A DNA stretch of 64,000 nt from Gluconacetobacter tumulicola (GTDB lineage: Bacteria > Pseudomonadota > Alphaproteobacteria > Acetobacterales > Acetobacteraceae): positions 1 through 64,000 of the forward strand of contig NZ_JABEQL010000006.1 in assembly GCF_014174215.1 (NCBI RefSeq), written 5' to 3'. The notes under the pieces are model-generated. The model saw only the letters and a list, made by a program, of their open reading frames with translations. It had not been told where the DNA came from and searched no databases. Numbering within the stretch: position 1 is the first letter of the stretch; every line of letters begins with the position of its first letter. This document shows, in pieces, positions 44,988-54,002 of this stretch. The translations under genes and the position numbers were made by a program.

Positions 44988-45856
44988 GCGCGTCCTTTGC
45001 CCACCCCCCCATCGGCTTCGGCCCCGGCTCCGCCCCGCCCGAGGGCGAGGACGGGCTGCAATATCTGGCCATGCCGTCCGGGGTCAGCGTCTATGCCGCC
45101 CATCTGCCCGAGATCGACGACCCCGAGCGGGTGCGCCCGGCCCTGGCCTTTCTGGAGGGGTTGCGCGACATGGCGGGCCAGTGGGGGCCCGGCCGGTCCC
45201 TGCTGCTGAAGCGCGACGGGCTGGACGCGGCCAGCCGCGCTGTGGTGGATGATGCGCTGGGCGAGGGGGAGGTGTCGGTGCTGCTGGATGATGCGGCAGG
45301 ACGGATCGAGGTGCAGGAAACGGTGTTCGCGGGCATCTGGACCCTGCGGGCCCTGTCGCCGGATGCTGCCCAGCCAGCGCGGGAGCAGATGGAAATCGGC
45401 GCCTTTCCCCGCGCCGTGCTGGCACGGGCCTTTCCGGCCCGGCCCGCCCCCGTGCCGGATATCGCTACGCTGGCGACCGGGGGCGTGGTGAACGCGCTCG
45501 CCATCCTGACCGAGCTTCTGGACCGCAGCGCGGCATGGCGGCCCGGTTGCGCCGCGCATGTCGTCAATCTCAGCCTGCTGCCCCATACGCCTGAGGATCT
45601 GGAACTGATCGCCAGCGTGCTGGGCCGGGGTGGCGTGACGATCCTGTCGCGCGGCTACGGCAATTGCCGGATCGAGGCGACGGCCACGCCGCATGTCTGG
45701 CGCGTGCGCTATTTCAATTCGATGGACACGCTGATCCTGGATACGATCGAGGTCGCCGAGGTGCCCGAGATCGCCTGCGCGGCCCCCGAAGACATCACGG
45801 ATTCTGCCGCGCGTCTGGCCGAGATCTGTGCGGCCCTGGCCGGAGGCGACGCATGA
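44984..45856 (+). CDS. hupH: HupH hydrogenase expression/formation protein
   Basis: HupH takes part in HupS maturation, probably with HupF, HupG, HupI and HupJ (HyaF family). The 290-residue protein has the family segment IGFGPGSAPPEGEDGLQYL near the N-terminus and, in the C-terminal half, TELLDRSAAW, HVVNLSLLPHTPEDLELI, GRGGVTILSRGYGNCRI and RVRYFNSMDTLILDTIEV. No metal-binding motif is evident. It overlaps both neighbours by 4 bp. Confidence 0.88.
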   Translation: MSASFAHPPIGFGPGSAPPEGEDGLQYLAMPSGVSVYAAHLPEIDDPERVRPALAFLEGLRDMAGQWGPGRSLLLKRDGLDAASRAVVDDALGEGEVSVLLDDAAGRIEVQETVFAGIWTLRALSPDAAQPAREQMEIGAFPRAVLARAFPARPAPVPDIATLATGGVVNALAILTELLDRSAAWRPGCAAHVVNLSLLPHTPEDLELIASVLGRGGVTILSRGYGNCRIEATATPHVWRVRYFNSMDTLILDTIEVAEVPEIACAAPEDITDSAARLAEICAALAGGDA

Positions 45857-46665
45857 ACGGCGCGTTCCACGGTTTTGAAGGCTCGTATCTGGGCGATGCC
45901 GCGCGGCTGGCACCCGATGCGGTAATGGAATGCAAGATCTGCTGGTCGGTCTATGACCCGGCGCAGGGCTGCGAGACCTGGCAGGTGCCGCCGGGCACGC
46001 CCTTCGCGGCCCTGCCGGACCATTGGCGCTGCCCGACCTGCGACGGCGCGCGCGACCAGTTCATGGTCGTTCATGGCGCCGCCGCGTCCGGACCGGTCCG
46101 GCCCGTTGCCGCGCCCGCCACGCCGCCGCCCGAGGCCGGGCCGACGCCGGCCGCCCTGCTGGCGGCCCGGTTGGAGGAGGCATTTCGCGAGATCCATGTC
46201 GGGAAGATGCGGGGTATCCCCCTGCTGAACGAGGCCCTGGGCGTCCGGGCCGTGGGCTTTCGGGCCTATGATGGGCAGCTGCTGGGTGTGTTGGTCACGC
46301 CGTGGTTCATGAACCTGATCCTGGCGCCGGGCGCGGAGGATGACTGGTCGTCGTCGGCGTCGGGCGACAAGGAACTGATCGTCTTTCCGTCCGGCACTTA
46401 CGAATTCACCGCCGTCAACCGGACGGTCCAGGCGCAGGGGGTGGATCTGCCGCCCTACAAGGCATGCGCGCTGTTTTCGCCGATGTTCGAATTTTCCACG
46501 ATGTTGCAGGCTGTCGAGACGGCCGAGGCCACGTTACGCGGACTGCTGGACCCGACGCTGCACCCAGATTACGTGGCCCCGCCGCCCGTCGCTCCTGCGG
46601 CCGCGATGGGGCGGCGCGGATTGCTGTTCGGCACACCGCAGGAGGCGTCGCCGTCGGGCGCATGA
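45853..46665 (+). CDS. hupJ: HupI-HupJ fusion: rubredoxin plus HybE-family chaperone
   Basis: The 270-residue protein combines two functions that are separate genes (hupI, hupJ) in rhizobia. The N-terminal rubredoxin module has iron-binding C27/C30 (MECKIC) and C60/C63 (RCPTC). After a Pro/Ala-rich linker (about 78-103), the HybE/HupJ chaperone domain runs to the C-terminus (GKMRGIPLLNEALGVRAVGF, VLVTPWFMNLILAP, FPSGTYEF, CALFSPMFEF). HupI is thought to protect HupS Fe-S assembly in oxygen, and HupJ binds the HupS precursor. Physical linkage suggests the rubredoxin works directly on the HupJ-bound small subunit. Confidence 0.88.
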   Translation: MNGAFHGFEGSYLGDAARLAPDAVMECKICWSVYDPAQGCETWQVPPGTPFAALPDHWRCPTCDGARDQFMVVHGAAASGPVRPVAAPATPPPEAGPTPAALLAARLEEAFREIHVGKMRGIPLLNEALGVRAVGFRAYDGQLLGVLVTPWFMNLILAPGAEDDWSSSASGDKELIVFPSGTYEFTAVNRTVQAQGVDLPPYKACALFSPMFEFSTMLQAVETAEATLRGLLDPTLHPDYVAPPPVAPAAAMGRRGLLFGTPQEASPSGA

Positions 46666-47648
46666 TCGGTCACCTCACTCTTTCGGGCGGTGCCGGGGGA
46701 CGTCCCTGGCGGATTGCGCTCCAGGCGCCGGTCGCAGCCGGCCGGCTCTGCGTCGGCCTGACGCCCGCCGAGGCCATGGCCCGCGTGTCGGGGCTGTTCA
46801 GCCTGTGCGGTGCCGCGCATGGCATGGCCGCGGCCGGGGCGATGGGCCTGCGCGCCGGGGGAGGGGCCGCCGAGGCGGCAATGCGCGGGGAAATCCTGCG
46901 CGACCACGCCATTGCTCTGTTGCTGGACTGGCCCGGGCGGCTGGGCCTGCCGCCGGCGCGGGCGCTGCTGTCGCGCCTGATCGCGCGGCAGGAGGGGGAT
47001 GCGGCGGCGCTGCATCGCGAGCTGACCGGCACCGATGCTGAGATCGGTGCGCTGGACCTCGTCGGCTTGTGTGACTGGCTGGATCTGGGGCGGGACGCTG
47101 CGGCACCTGTCCTGCCGCGTGTCCTGGCACGGTTGCGGGATGTTGCGCCCGCCGGCTGGGGCCGTGCCGACCTGATGGCGCTTGCGGCCGCTGATATCGG
47201 GGCGGCGCTGGACGGCCGGATCGATGCCGCGCGGGACGCGGGAATCCTGGCGGATCATCTGGACCGTCCCGTCCTGCGCGCGCTGGTCGCGCGCGACGGG
47301 GTGTCGCTGTTCGCGCGGATGCTGGCGCGCGTGCTGGACCTGCTGGCGTGCCTGGGCGCGCCGGGGGCCGACCTGTTCGCCCGGTCGCGCCGCCTGGCCG
47401 CGTCGTGCGCGCCGGGTGTCGGCATCGCGCGGGCGGCGCGCGGCATCCTGGCGCATCGCGCCGTGGTGCGCGACGGACGGGTGGTGGAGTACACGGTCCT
47501 GTCGCCGACCGTCTGGCATGCCGCGCCCGGGGGGCTAATGGAGCGGATCGCGGCAGCCCTGCCGGTGGACCTGCGGCGGCCGGTGCTGACTTGCATGATG
47601 CTGTCCGCGGTCAACCCCTGTATCCCCGTGACGGTGGCGGAGGACTAG
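46662..47648 (+). CDS. hupK: HupK, degenerate large-subunit-like maturation scaffold
   Basis: HupK resembles a hydrogenase large subunit without the active-site ligands and is thought to be a scaffold in NiFe-cofactor assembly. The 328-residue protein has LFSLCGAAHGMAAAGA where L1 (RxCGxCxxxH) would be, with a single Cys and the His kept. Near the C-terminus it has SAVNPCIPVTVAED where L2 (DPCxxCxxH) would be. The GMEVVVL-like region before the end (HAAPGGLMERIAAALP) fits other HupK proteins. It overlaps the fusion gene by 4 bp, and hypA starts 5 bp after it. Confidence 0.85.
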   Translation: MIGHLTLSGGAGGRPWRIALQAPVAAGRLCVGLTPAEAMARVSGLFSLCGAAHGMAAAGAMGLRAGGGAAEAAMRGEILRDHAIALLLDWPGRLGLPPARALLSRLIARQEGDAAALHRELTGTDAEIGALDLVGLCDWLDLGRDAAAPVLPRVLARLRDVAPAGWGRADLMALAAADIGAALDGRIDAARDAGILADHLDRPVLRALVARDGVSLFARMLARVLDLLACLGAPGADLFARSRRLAASCAPGVGIARAARGILAHRAVVRDGRVVEYTVLSPTVWHAAPGGLMERIAAALPVDLRRPVLTCMMLSAVNPCIPVTVAED

Positions 47649-47653
47649 GCCGG

Positions 47654-47995
47654 ATGCACGAGATGTCGCTATGTGAAAGCCTTGTCGATGTGATCGAGGA
47701 TTCCGCCCGGCGAGAGCATTTCACCCGCGTACGGCGGGTACGGCTGGAAGTCGGGCGCTTTGCGGGGGTGGAACTGTCGGCCATGCGCTTCGGCTTCGAC
47801 GCCGTCACGCGCGGCACGGTGGCCGAGGGCGCGGAACTGGAGATCCTGGAGGTTCCGGGCGCGGCGTGGTGTTTCGACTGTTGCGACACCGTCAGCCTGG
47901 ACAACCGGCTGGACCCGTGCCCCCGCTGCGGCGGCGTGCGGCTTCAGCCCTCGGGCGGGATGGAAATCAGGATCAGGGATATGGAGGTAGTCTGA
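47654..47995 (+). CDS. hypA: HypA nickel-delivery metallochaperone
   Basis: HypA delivers nickel to the large subunit together with HypB. The 113-residue protein starts [16 protein letters not shown], where His2 and Glu3 bind nickel. The zinc-site cysteine pairs are in CFDCCDT and CPRCGG. The length is standard. Its stop overlaps the hypB start (TGATG). Confidence 0.95.
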   Translation: MHEMSLCESLVDVIEDSARREHFTRVRRVRLEVGRFAGVELSAMRFGFDAVTRGTVAEGAELEILEVPGAAWCFDCCDTVSLDNRLDPCPRCGGVRLQPSGGMEIRIRDMEVV

Positions 47996-48900
47996 TGTGC
48001 ACGACATGCGGATGCGCCGGCGACGGGGCCACGATCGACGCGGCCGACGGCCATAGCCACGACCATGCACACGACCATAGTCACGATCACGGACATGGGC
48101 ATGACCACGGCCATGCCCACGGGCACGCCGACGGTCTGCTGGATTACGGGGCCGGTCCGGCGCGTGCGCATGCGCCCGGCCTGTCGCAGGCCCGCATGGT
48201 CGAGATCGAACGCAGCATCCTGTCGAAGAATGACGGGTTTGCCGCCGCTAACCGCGCGCGCCTGGCGCGTGACGGCGTGCTGGCGCTGAACCTTCTGGCG
48301 GGGCCGGGCGCGGGCAAGACCACGCTGCTGGTGGAGACACTGCGCCGGATCGATGGCGCCATGCCCGCCGCGGTGATCGAAGGCGACCAGCAGACCAGCA
48401 ACGATGCCGAGCGCATCCGCGCGACCGGCGTGGCCGCCGTGCAGGTCAATACCGGCAAGGGCTGCCATCTGGACGCGCATATGGTCGGCCATGCGATGGA
48501 GCACCTGCACCTTGCGGCTGGCGGTGTGCTGTTCGTGGAGAATGTCGGCAATCTGGTGTGTCCCGCCGCGTTCGACCTGGGCGAGCACCACCGCGTCACG
48601 CTGCTGTCCGTGACCGAGGGCGAGGACAAGCCCCTTAAATATCCGGATATCTTCCAGGATGCCGACCTCGTCCTGCTGACCAAGACCGACCTTCTGCCCT
48701 ATCTGGATGTCGACATGGCAACCCTGGAGGCCAATGTGGCGCGTGTGGCACTCACCGCGCGGGTGCTGCGCGTTTCCACCCGTACCGGCGAAGGGATGGC
48801 GGACTGGCTGGACTGGCTGTCGGCACGGCGCCGTGCGTGGCTGGACGGCCTGGCCACCGAGGCCGAGGCTCGCGCGGCCCTGCTGCGCGCGGCGGAGTAG
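47995..48900 (+). CDS. hypB: HypB GTPase with histidine-rich nickel-storage stretch
   Basis: HypB is the GTPase that works with HypA to insert nickel. The 301-residue protein has the N-terminal CTTCGC metal motif. Between residues 20 and 44 it carries 13 histidines at every second position (patterns HSHDH and [11 protein letters not shown]), a nickel store as in Rhizobium HypB. The GTPase P-loop is GPGAGKTT (103-110); [13 protein letters not shown] and [10 protein letters not shown] give the remaining G-motifs. The metal-site Cys/His lie in [12 protein letters not shown]. It is followed 7 bp later by hupR. Confidence 0.95.
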   Translation: MCTTCGCAGDGATIDAADGHSHDHAHDHSHDHGHGHDHGHAHGHADGLLDYGAGPARAHAPGLSQARMVEIERSILSKNDGFAAANRARLARDGVLALNLLAGPGAGKTTLLVETLRRIDGAMPAAVIEGDQQTSNDAERIRATGVAAVQVNTGKGCHLDAHMVGHAMEHLHLAAGGVLFVENVGNLVCPAAFDLGEHHRVTLLSVTEGEDKPLKYPDIFQDADLVLLTKTDLLPYLDVDMATLEANVARVALTARVLRVSTRTGEGMADWLDWLSARRRAWLDGLATEAEARAALLRAAE

Positions 48901-48907
48901 CCGGGGC

Positions 48908-50380
48908 GTGAGCATTCCGCCGTCTATCCTCGTCATCGACGACGAACCGCGTTCGGTCGAGGTCATGGCTCGTATCCTGCGCGAGGAATTCGATGTCCAT
49001 GTCGCCTCGGGCGCGGCGGAGGCACGGGGCATTCTCGAAGCCAACTGGATCCAGGCAATCTTCTGCGACCAGCGGATGCCCGGCATGACGGGCGTGCAGT
49101 TTCTCTCCGAGGTTCGCGACCGTTGGCCCGATATCGTGCGGATGATCGTCACCGGCTATACCGAGCCTGACGACATGATCGACGCGATCAACGCGGCGGG
49201 CATCTATCAGTACATCACCAAGCCATGGCACCCGGACCAGTTGTTGCTGGCGGCGCGCAACGCCACGCATCTGTTCGCGATGCAGCGCGACTACGAACGC
49301 CTGTCGCTGGAACTGCGCCTGGCGCCTCCAGTGGCCGAGGGGCGGCTGGTGCGGCAGCGCGAACGCGTGCGCGGCAGTTATCATTTCGAATCCATCATCC
49401 GCACGCCGGCCAGTCCGCTGAACGAGACCTGCCGCCAGGCGGCCAAGGCGGCGGCGTTCGATATCCCCGTGCTGATCCAGGGGGAAACCGGCACCGGCAA
49501 GGAGTTGATGGCGCGCGCGCTGCATTACGCCAGCCAGCGCGACACCGGTGCGTTCGTCGCCGTCAATTGCGGCGCCATCCCGGACGAATTGCTGGAATCC
49601 GAGTTGTTCGGCCACAGGAAGGGGGCCTTTACCGGGGCGCATGCCAACCGGCGCGGACTGGTGGAGGAGGCCGATGGTGGGACGCTGTTCCTTGACGAGA
49701 TCGGCGACATCTCGCCCGCATTTCAGGTCAAACTGCTGCGTTTCCTGCAGGAAGGCGAATTCCGGTCGCTGGGCACCAACGAGACGACGCGGGTGGATGT
49801 GCGCGTCCTGGCTGCGACCCATCGCGACCTGCGCGAGGAGGTGCGGGCCGGGCGGTTCCGCGAGGATCTGTATTTCCGCCTGTCGGCCATGGTCCTGACG
49901 ATTCCGCCGCTGCGTGACCGGCCGGACGATGTGCGCGTGCTGGCCAACCATCTGCTGGATGGCGCCTGCCTGCGCCACGGCCGCCATGTCCGGGGCTTCA
50001 CGCCCGACACCATGGCCGCGCTGATCCACCATGACTGGCCCGGCAATGTCCGCGAATTGCAGAACGAGGTCCTGCGCATGCTGGTGCTGGCCGAACAGGA
50101 TACGCTGGGCGTGGCGTTGCTGTCGCCGGGCGTGCGCGCGACCGGAGCCGACGACGGCGTGCGGCAAGGCGCGGGGCAGATGGAGAGCATTCCGCACAGC
50201 GGCCCCCTGCAACAGCGCATGGAGGTGCTGGAAGCGCAGATCCTGATGGAAACCATCGTGCGCTGCGGCTGGAACAAGAGCCTGACCGCGCGCGAACTGG
50301 GTCTGTCGCGCGTCGGCCTGCGGGCGAAGCTGGATCGGTATGGAATCGTGCCGAATGCCGGACAACGGACAATACAGTAA
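48908..50380 (+). CDS. hupR: HupR/HoxA NtrC-type response regulator
   Basis: This is the activator of hydrogenase gene expression. The 490-residue protein has a receiver domain with D11/D12, phospho-acceptor D54 (FCDQRMPG, the same number as in R. capsulatus HupR) and K105 (YITKPWHP). The AAA+ domain has Walker A GETGTGKE (192-199) and the sigma-54-contact motif GAFTGA (239-244) intact. A Fis-type DNA-binding helix-turn-helix at the C-terminus reads NKSLTARELGLSRVGLRAK. The GTG start at 48908 follows hypB closely. HupR/HoxA proteins of this type often activate when not phosphorylated. Confidence 0.93.
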   Translation: MSIPPSILVIDDEPRSVEVMARILREEFDVHVASGAAEARGILEANWIQAIFCDQRMPGMTGVQFLSEVRDRWPDIVRMIVTGYTEPDDMIDAINAAGIYQYITKPWHPDQLLLAARNATHLFAMQRDYERLSLELRLAPPVAEGRLVRQRERVRGSYHFESIIRTPASPLNETCRQAAKAAAFDIPVLIQGETGTGKELMARALHYASQRDTGAFVAVNCGAIPDELLESELFGHRKGAFTGAHANRRGLVEEADGGTLFLDEIGDISPAFQVKLLRFLQEGEFRSLGTNETTRVDVRVLAATHRDLREEVRAGRFREDLYFRLSAMVLTIPPLRDRPDDVRVLANHLLDGACLRHGRHVRGFTPDTMAALIHHDWPGNVRELQNEVLRMLVLAEQDTLGVALLSPGVRATGADDGVRQGAGQMESIPHSGPLQQRMEVLEAQILMETIVRCGWNKSLTARELGLSRVGLRAKLDRYGIVPNAGQRTIQ

Positions 50381-50392
50381 GGGAATTACGCA

Positions 50393-50692
50393 ATGTGTCT
50401 GGGCATTCCCGGTCAGGTGACGGCCATTCTCGACGAGGAATCGGCGATGGCCGAGGTCGAGATCTCGGGCGTCAGGCGCGCGGTCAACGTCCTGTGCGTA
50501 GCCGAGACGGGGCATCCGCTGTCGTCATTGCTGGGGACATGGGTGCTGGTGCATGTCGGTTTCGCCATGAGCCGGATCGAGGAGGACGAAGCCCGCGAAA
50601 CGCTGCGCCTTCTGGCCGAAATCGGCGAACTGGACAGCGAGCTTGCGACAATGCGCGCCAGCGCCCAGGCTCCGACACGCGATCATGAATAA
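50393..50692 (+). CDS. hypC: HypC hydrogenase maturation chaperone
   Basis: HypC carries the Fe(CN)2CO unit with HypD and hands it to the large-subunit precursor. The 99-residue protein begins MCLGIPGQVTAI with the essential Cys2, and the conserved histidine is in VLVHVGFAMSRIEEDEA. It starts 12 bp after hupR. A short dispersed repeat fills the gap to hypD. Confidence 0.94.
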   Translation: MCLGIPGQVTAILDEESAMAEVEISGVRRAVNVLCVAETGHPLSSLLGTWVLVHVGFAMSRIEEDEARETLRLLAEIGELDSELATMRASAQAPTRDHE

Positions 50693-50698
50693 ACGCCT

Positions 50699-50750
50699 GG
50701 ATTTCCAGAGGGCGATGCGCTTTGGCGGGTTTCAGGACGGAGCCCTGAGG
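50699..50750 (+). repeat. Palindromic intergenic repeat, short form
   Basis: The 52-bp sequence between hypC and hypD matches the outer parts of the hupU-hupV gap repeat (35591-35695): ggatttccagagggc, ctttggcgggtttcagg, acgga and gccctgagg. The internal hairpin segment of the long form is absent. Two copies in one operon are consistent with a mobile or REP-like element of this genome. Confidence 0.75.
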
Positions 50751-50764
50751 GTCGGGAATAACCG

Positions 50765-51886
50765 ATGAGATTTGTCGACGAATTCCGCGATCCTGAACTG
50801 GCAGATCGCCTTTTTTCCGAAATCGCCCGTGTCGCCGAACGGATCGGCCGGACGCGAACGCGCCCGGTGACGGTCATGGAGGTCTGCGGCGGCCATACGC
50901 ATACGATCTTCCGCTACGCCCTGGAAACGCGGATGCCGGAGAACGTCGAATTCGCGCATGGCCCGGGCTGCCCGGTCTGCGTGCTGCCGATGGGGCGTAT
51001 AGACGACGCCATTGCGATCGCGCGGCGGCCCGAGGTGATCTTCACGACGTTCGGCGACGCGATGCGGGTGCCCGGCGCGCAGGGTACGCTGTTGCAGGCG
51101 CGCGCTGCCGGGGCGGATGTGCGGATGGTCTATTCGCCGCTGGACGCGCTGGCGCTGGCACGGGCCAATCCGGAGCGGCAGGTGGTGTTCTTCGCCCTGG
51201 GGTTCGAGACCACGGCACCGTCGACCGCGCTGACCGTGCTGCGCGCGGCGGCAGAGGGGATTGGGAATTTCTCGATCATGTGCCAGCATATCACCATCAT
51301 CCCGACGCTGCGTGCCCTGCTGTCGCAGGATGATTTCAGGGTGGACGGATTTATTGGCCCCGGCCACGTCTCGATGGTGATCGGTACCCGGCCCTACGAT
51401 TTCATTGCCTCAGAATTCCATCGTCCGCTGGTGGTGGCGGGGTTCGAGCCGCTGGATATCCTGCAATCGCTGCTGATGGTGCTGCGCCAGGTCGATGCCT
51501 GCACGGCGCGGATCGAAAACCAGTATGCCCGCGTGGTGTACGCAGACGGTAATCCGGCCGCGATGGCGGCGATCGACCGGGTCTATGAAACGCGGCCGGC
51601 CTGCGAGTGGCGGGGCCTGGGCACCATCGCGGGATCGGGGCTGAGCCTGCGGCCCGCATGGCGCGCCTTCGATGCCGAGCAGCGGTTCGCCGTCACACCG
51701 CATCATGTGGCCGATCCGGGGGCCTGCCGCTGCGGCGATGTGCTGACGGGGCGTATCCGCCCGACGCAGTGCCCGGCGTTCGGCACAAGCTGCACGCCGG
51801 ATTGTCCGTCCGGCGCGCTGATGGTTTCGTCCGAGGGCGCGTGCGCGGCCTATTATCAGTATCAGGGCCAGAAAGGCGCGGCATGA
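50765..51886 (+). CDS. hypD: HypD Fe-S maturation protein
   Basis: HypD is the [4Fe-4S] scaffold on which the Fe(CN)2CO group is built with HypC and HypE. The 373-residue protein carries the conserved motifs MEVCGGHTHTIFRYALE, HGPGCPVCVLP and ALGFETTAPSTA. The C-terminal cluster ligands are in CRCGDVLTG, PTQCPAFGTSCTPDCPSGALMV and EGACAAYYQY. It overlaps hypE by 4 bp. Confidence 0.95.
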   Translation: MRFVDEFRDPELADRLFSEIARVAERIGRTRTRPVTVMEVCGGHTHTIFRYALETRMPENVEFAHGPGCPVCVLPMGRIDDAIAIARRPEVIFTTFGDAMRVPGAQGTLLQARAAGADVRMVYSPLDALALARANPERQVVFFALGFETTAPSTALTVLRAAAEGIGNFSIMCQHITIIPTLRALLSQDDFRVDGFIGPGHVSMVIGTRPYDFIASEFHRPLVVAGFEPLDILQSLLMVLRQVDACTARIENQYARVVYADGNPAAMAAIDRVYETRPACEWRGLGTIAGSGLSLRPAWRAFDAEQRFAVTPHHVADPGACRCGDVLTGRIRPTQCPAFGTSCTPDCPSGALMVSSEGACAAYYQYQGQKGAA

Positions 51887-52941
51887 GCGACCATACTATT
51901 CCGGGCGTCGGCGCCGACGGGCGGATCACCCTGGCCCATGGCGGCGGCGGGACGGCGATGCGTGCATTGATCGACGGCGTGTTCCTGCGCGCCTTCTCGG
52001 ACAATCCCGCGGCACCGCAGGAAGATCAGGCACGCTTTGCCATGGCCGACCTGGCTGCGCTGGGTGACCGTCTGGCCTTCACGACCGATTCTTTCGTAGT
52101 CGATCCGCTGGAGTTTCCCGGCGGCGACATCGGGACGCTGGCGGTCTGCGGCACGGTGAACGACCTGGCGGTCGGCGGGGCACGGCCGGTGGCGCTGTCG
52201 GCGGCCTTCATCCTGGCCGAAGGGCTGGATCTGGCGGTGGTGCGACGTATTGCGGCCTCGATGGCGGCATGCGCCCGGGCGGCGGGGGTGCGGATCGTGA
52301 CCGGCGACACCAAGGTGGTACCGCGCGGCGCGTGCGACGGGTTGTTCGTCACCACGACCGGGATCGGGGTGATCCGGCCTGGATGCGCCATCAGCATCGC
52401 CTCCGGCCGCCCCGGCGATGTGGTGATCGTGAACGGTACGCTGGGCGATCATGGGGCCGCGATCCTGTGCGCGCGCGGCGACCTGGCGCTGGATGTCACC
52501 CTTGGCAGCGACTGCGCGCCCCTGAACGGGCTGACCGAGGCTCTGCTGGACGCGGTACCGGATGTGCGCTGCATGCGCGACGCCACCCGGGGCGGCCTGG
52601 CCGGGGTGCTGACCGAACTGGCCGAGGCCAGCCTTGTTACCGTACGGATCGACGAAGCCGCGTTGCCGGTCCGGCCCGAGGTCGCCGGCGTGTGCGAGAT
52701 CCTGGGCCTGGACCCGCTCTATCTGGCCAACGAGGGCAAGCTGGCTGCCGTGGTACCGGCCGCTGCCGCCGATGTTGCCCTGGCGGCAATGCGGGCGCAT
52801 CCGCTGGGGCGGGACGCCGCGGTCATCGGCCGCCTGGAGACCGCCGCGTCGGGACGGAGCGCGGTGCATCTGGCCAACCGGTTCGGCGGACAGCGCGTGG
52901 TGAGCATGCCATCGGGCGAACAATTGCCGCGAATCTGCTGA
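51883..52941 (+). CDS. hypE: HypE carbamoyl-dehydratase, hydrogenase maturation
   Basis: HypE dehydrates the carbamoyl group received from HypF to thiocyanate on its C-terminal cysteine. The 352-residue protein starts with the PurM-like AHGGGGTAMRALI. The ATP-binding FTTDSFVVDPLEFPGGDIG is in the middle in two parts, and the family signature MRDATRGGLAGVLTELAEAS is present. It ends with the required PRIC. The start at 51883 overlaps the hypD stop. Confidence 0.95.
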   Translation: MSDHTIPGVGADGRITLAHGGGGTAMRALIDGVFLRAFSDNPAAPQEDQARFAMADLAALGDRLAFTTDSFVVDPLEFPGGDIGTLAVCGTVNDLAVGGARPVALSAAFILAEGLDLAVVRRIAASMAACARAAGVRIVTGDTKVVPRGACDGLFVTTTGIGVIRPGCAISIASGRPGDVVIVNGTLGDHGAAILCARGDLALDVTLGSDCAPLNGLTEALLDAVPDVRCMRDATRGGLAGVLTELAEASLVTVRIDEAALPVRPEVAGVCEILGLDPLYLANEGKLAAVVPAAAADVALAAMRAHPLGRDAAVIGRLETAASGRSAVHLANRFGGQRVVSMPSGEQLPRIC

Positions 52942-52942
52942 T

Positions 52943-53989
52943 ATGGGATCTGCCGACATGAACGCCCGGCCGTCCGCCGTCGCGCCTGGGACGATGCGTG
53001 CGCTGCTGGTGGGGCTGGCCGTGGTCAATATCGCGGCCTGGAACTGGGCCGAGTACGCGCTGGGCGGCCAGCCCGTGCTGATGGCGTCGGCCCTGCTGGC
53101 ATGGTCGTTCGGCCTGCGTCATGCGATGGACGCGGATCATATCGCGGCTATCGACGTGGTGACGCGCAAGCTGATGACGCAGGGACGACGGCCGCTATGG
53201 GTGGGGTTGTCGTTCTCGCTGGGGCATTCCAGCGTCGTTGTCCTGGCGACGCTGCTGCTGGCGATCCTGCCGGCACGGGGGTGGCTGGACCGTTGGCACC
53301 TGATCGGCGGCATGGTGGGGTCGGTGGTCTCGATCGCCTTCCTGCTGGCCATGGCCCTGGTCAATACCGATGTGGCGCTGGCCCAGTGGCGGGTCTTGAG
53401 CGCGCGTGGCGTGGAGAGCGCTGGGCCGTCCGTGCCGGGCGGGATGCTGGCGCGGCTGTTCCATCCGGCCTTTCGCCTGGTCAACCGGGGGTGGCAGATG
53501 TACCCTCTGGGTTTCCTGTTCGGGCTGGGTTTCGACACCGCCACGGAAATCGGCCTGCTGGGATTGACGGCGACCCACGCCGCGCACGGGCTGGGCATAG
53601 CGGGCATCATGGTCTTTCCATTGCTGTTCACGGCGGGAATGGCGCTTGTGGACAGTATCGAGGCCATGCTGATGATCCGTGCCTTCGGGTGGAGCGCACG
53701 GTCCGGGCGGCGGCGCATGATCTATAACCTGGTCGTCACCATGGCCTCGGTCATGGCCGCCGTCGTCGTCGGGCTGGTCGAGGCCGTGCAGATGCTGGAT
53801 AACGACGAAGCCACCCCTGCCGGGCTTGCGGTGCGGGCGGCCCGGGCGCTTGGCGATCATTTTCCGGTGGTGGGGCTGGGCATTGCCGCCCTGTTCCTGG
53901 CGATCTGGGTGGTGTCCGCCGGGCTGGACCGGTTTGTCCCCGATCGCGCAGGGACCTTGCCGCCTCGGCCGACGGAACCGCGCCCGTGA
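52943..53989 (+). CDS. hupN: NiCoT-family nickel permease (HoxN/HupN type)
   Basis: This high-affinity inner-membrane permease supplies nickel for hydrogenase maturation. The 348-residue protein, with about eight membrane helices, has the metal-recognition motif RHAMDADHIAAID in TM2 (residues 59-71) and the other NiCoT signatures FSLGHSSVVV, LGFDTATEIGLLG and GMALVDSIEAMLM. It follows hypE by 1 bp and precedes rpoN by 13 bp, so it belongs to the hyp operon. Nickel rather than cobalt is inferred from this setting. An alternative start lies at 52958. Confidence 0.92.
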   Translation: MGSADMNARPSAVAPGTMRALLVGLAVVNIAAWNWAEYALGGQPVLMASALLAWSFGLRHAMDADHIAAIDVVTRKLMTQGRRPLWVGLSFSLGHSSVVVLATLLLAILPARGWLDRWHLIGGMVGSVVSIAFLLAMALVNTDVALAQWRVLSARGVESAGPSVPGGMLARLFHPAFRLVNRGWQMYPLGFLFGLGFDTATEIGLLGLTATHAAHGLGIAGIMVFPLLFTAGMALVDSIEAMLMIRAFGWSARSGRRRMIYNLVVTMASVMAAVVVGLVEAVQMLDNDEATPAGLAVRAARALGDHFPVVGLGIAALFLAIWVVSAGLDRFVPDRAGTLPPRPTEPRP

Positions 53990-54002
53990 AGGCCGTCCCC
54001 TC

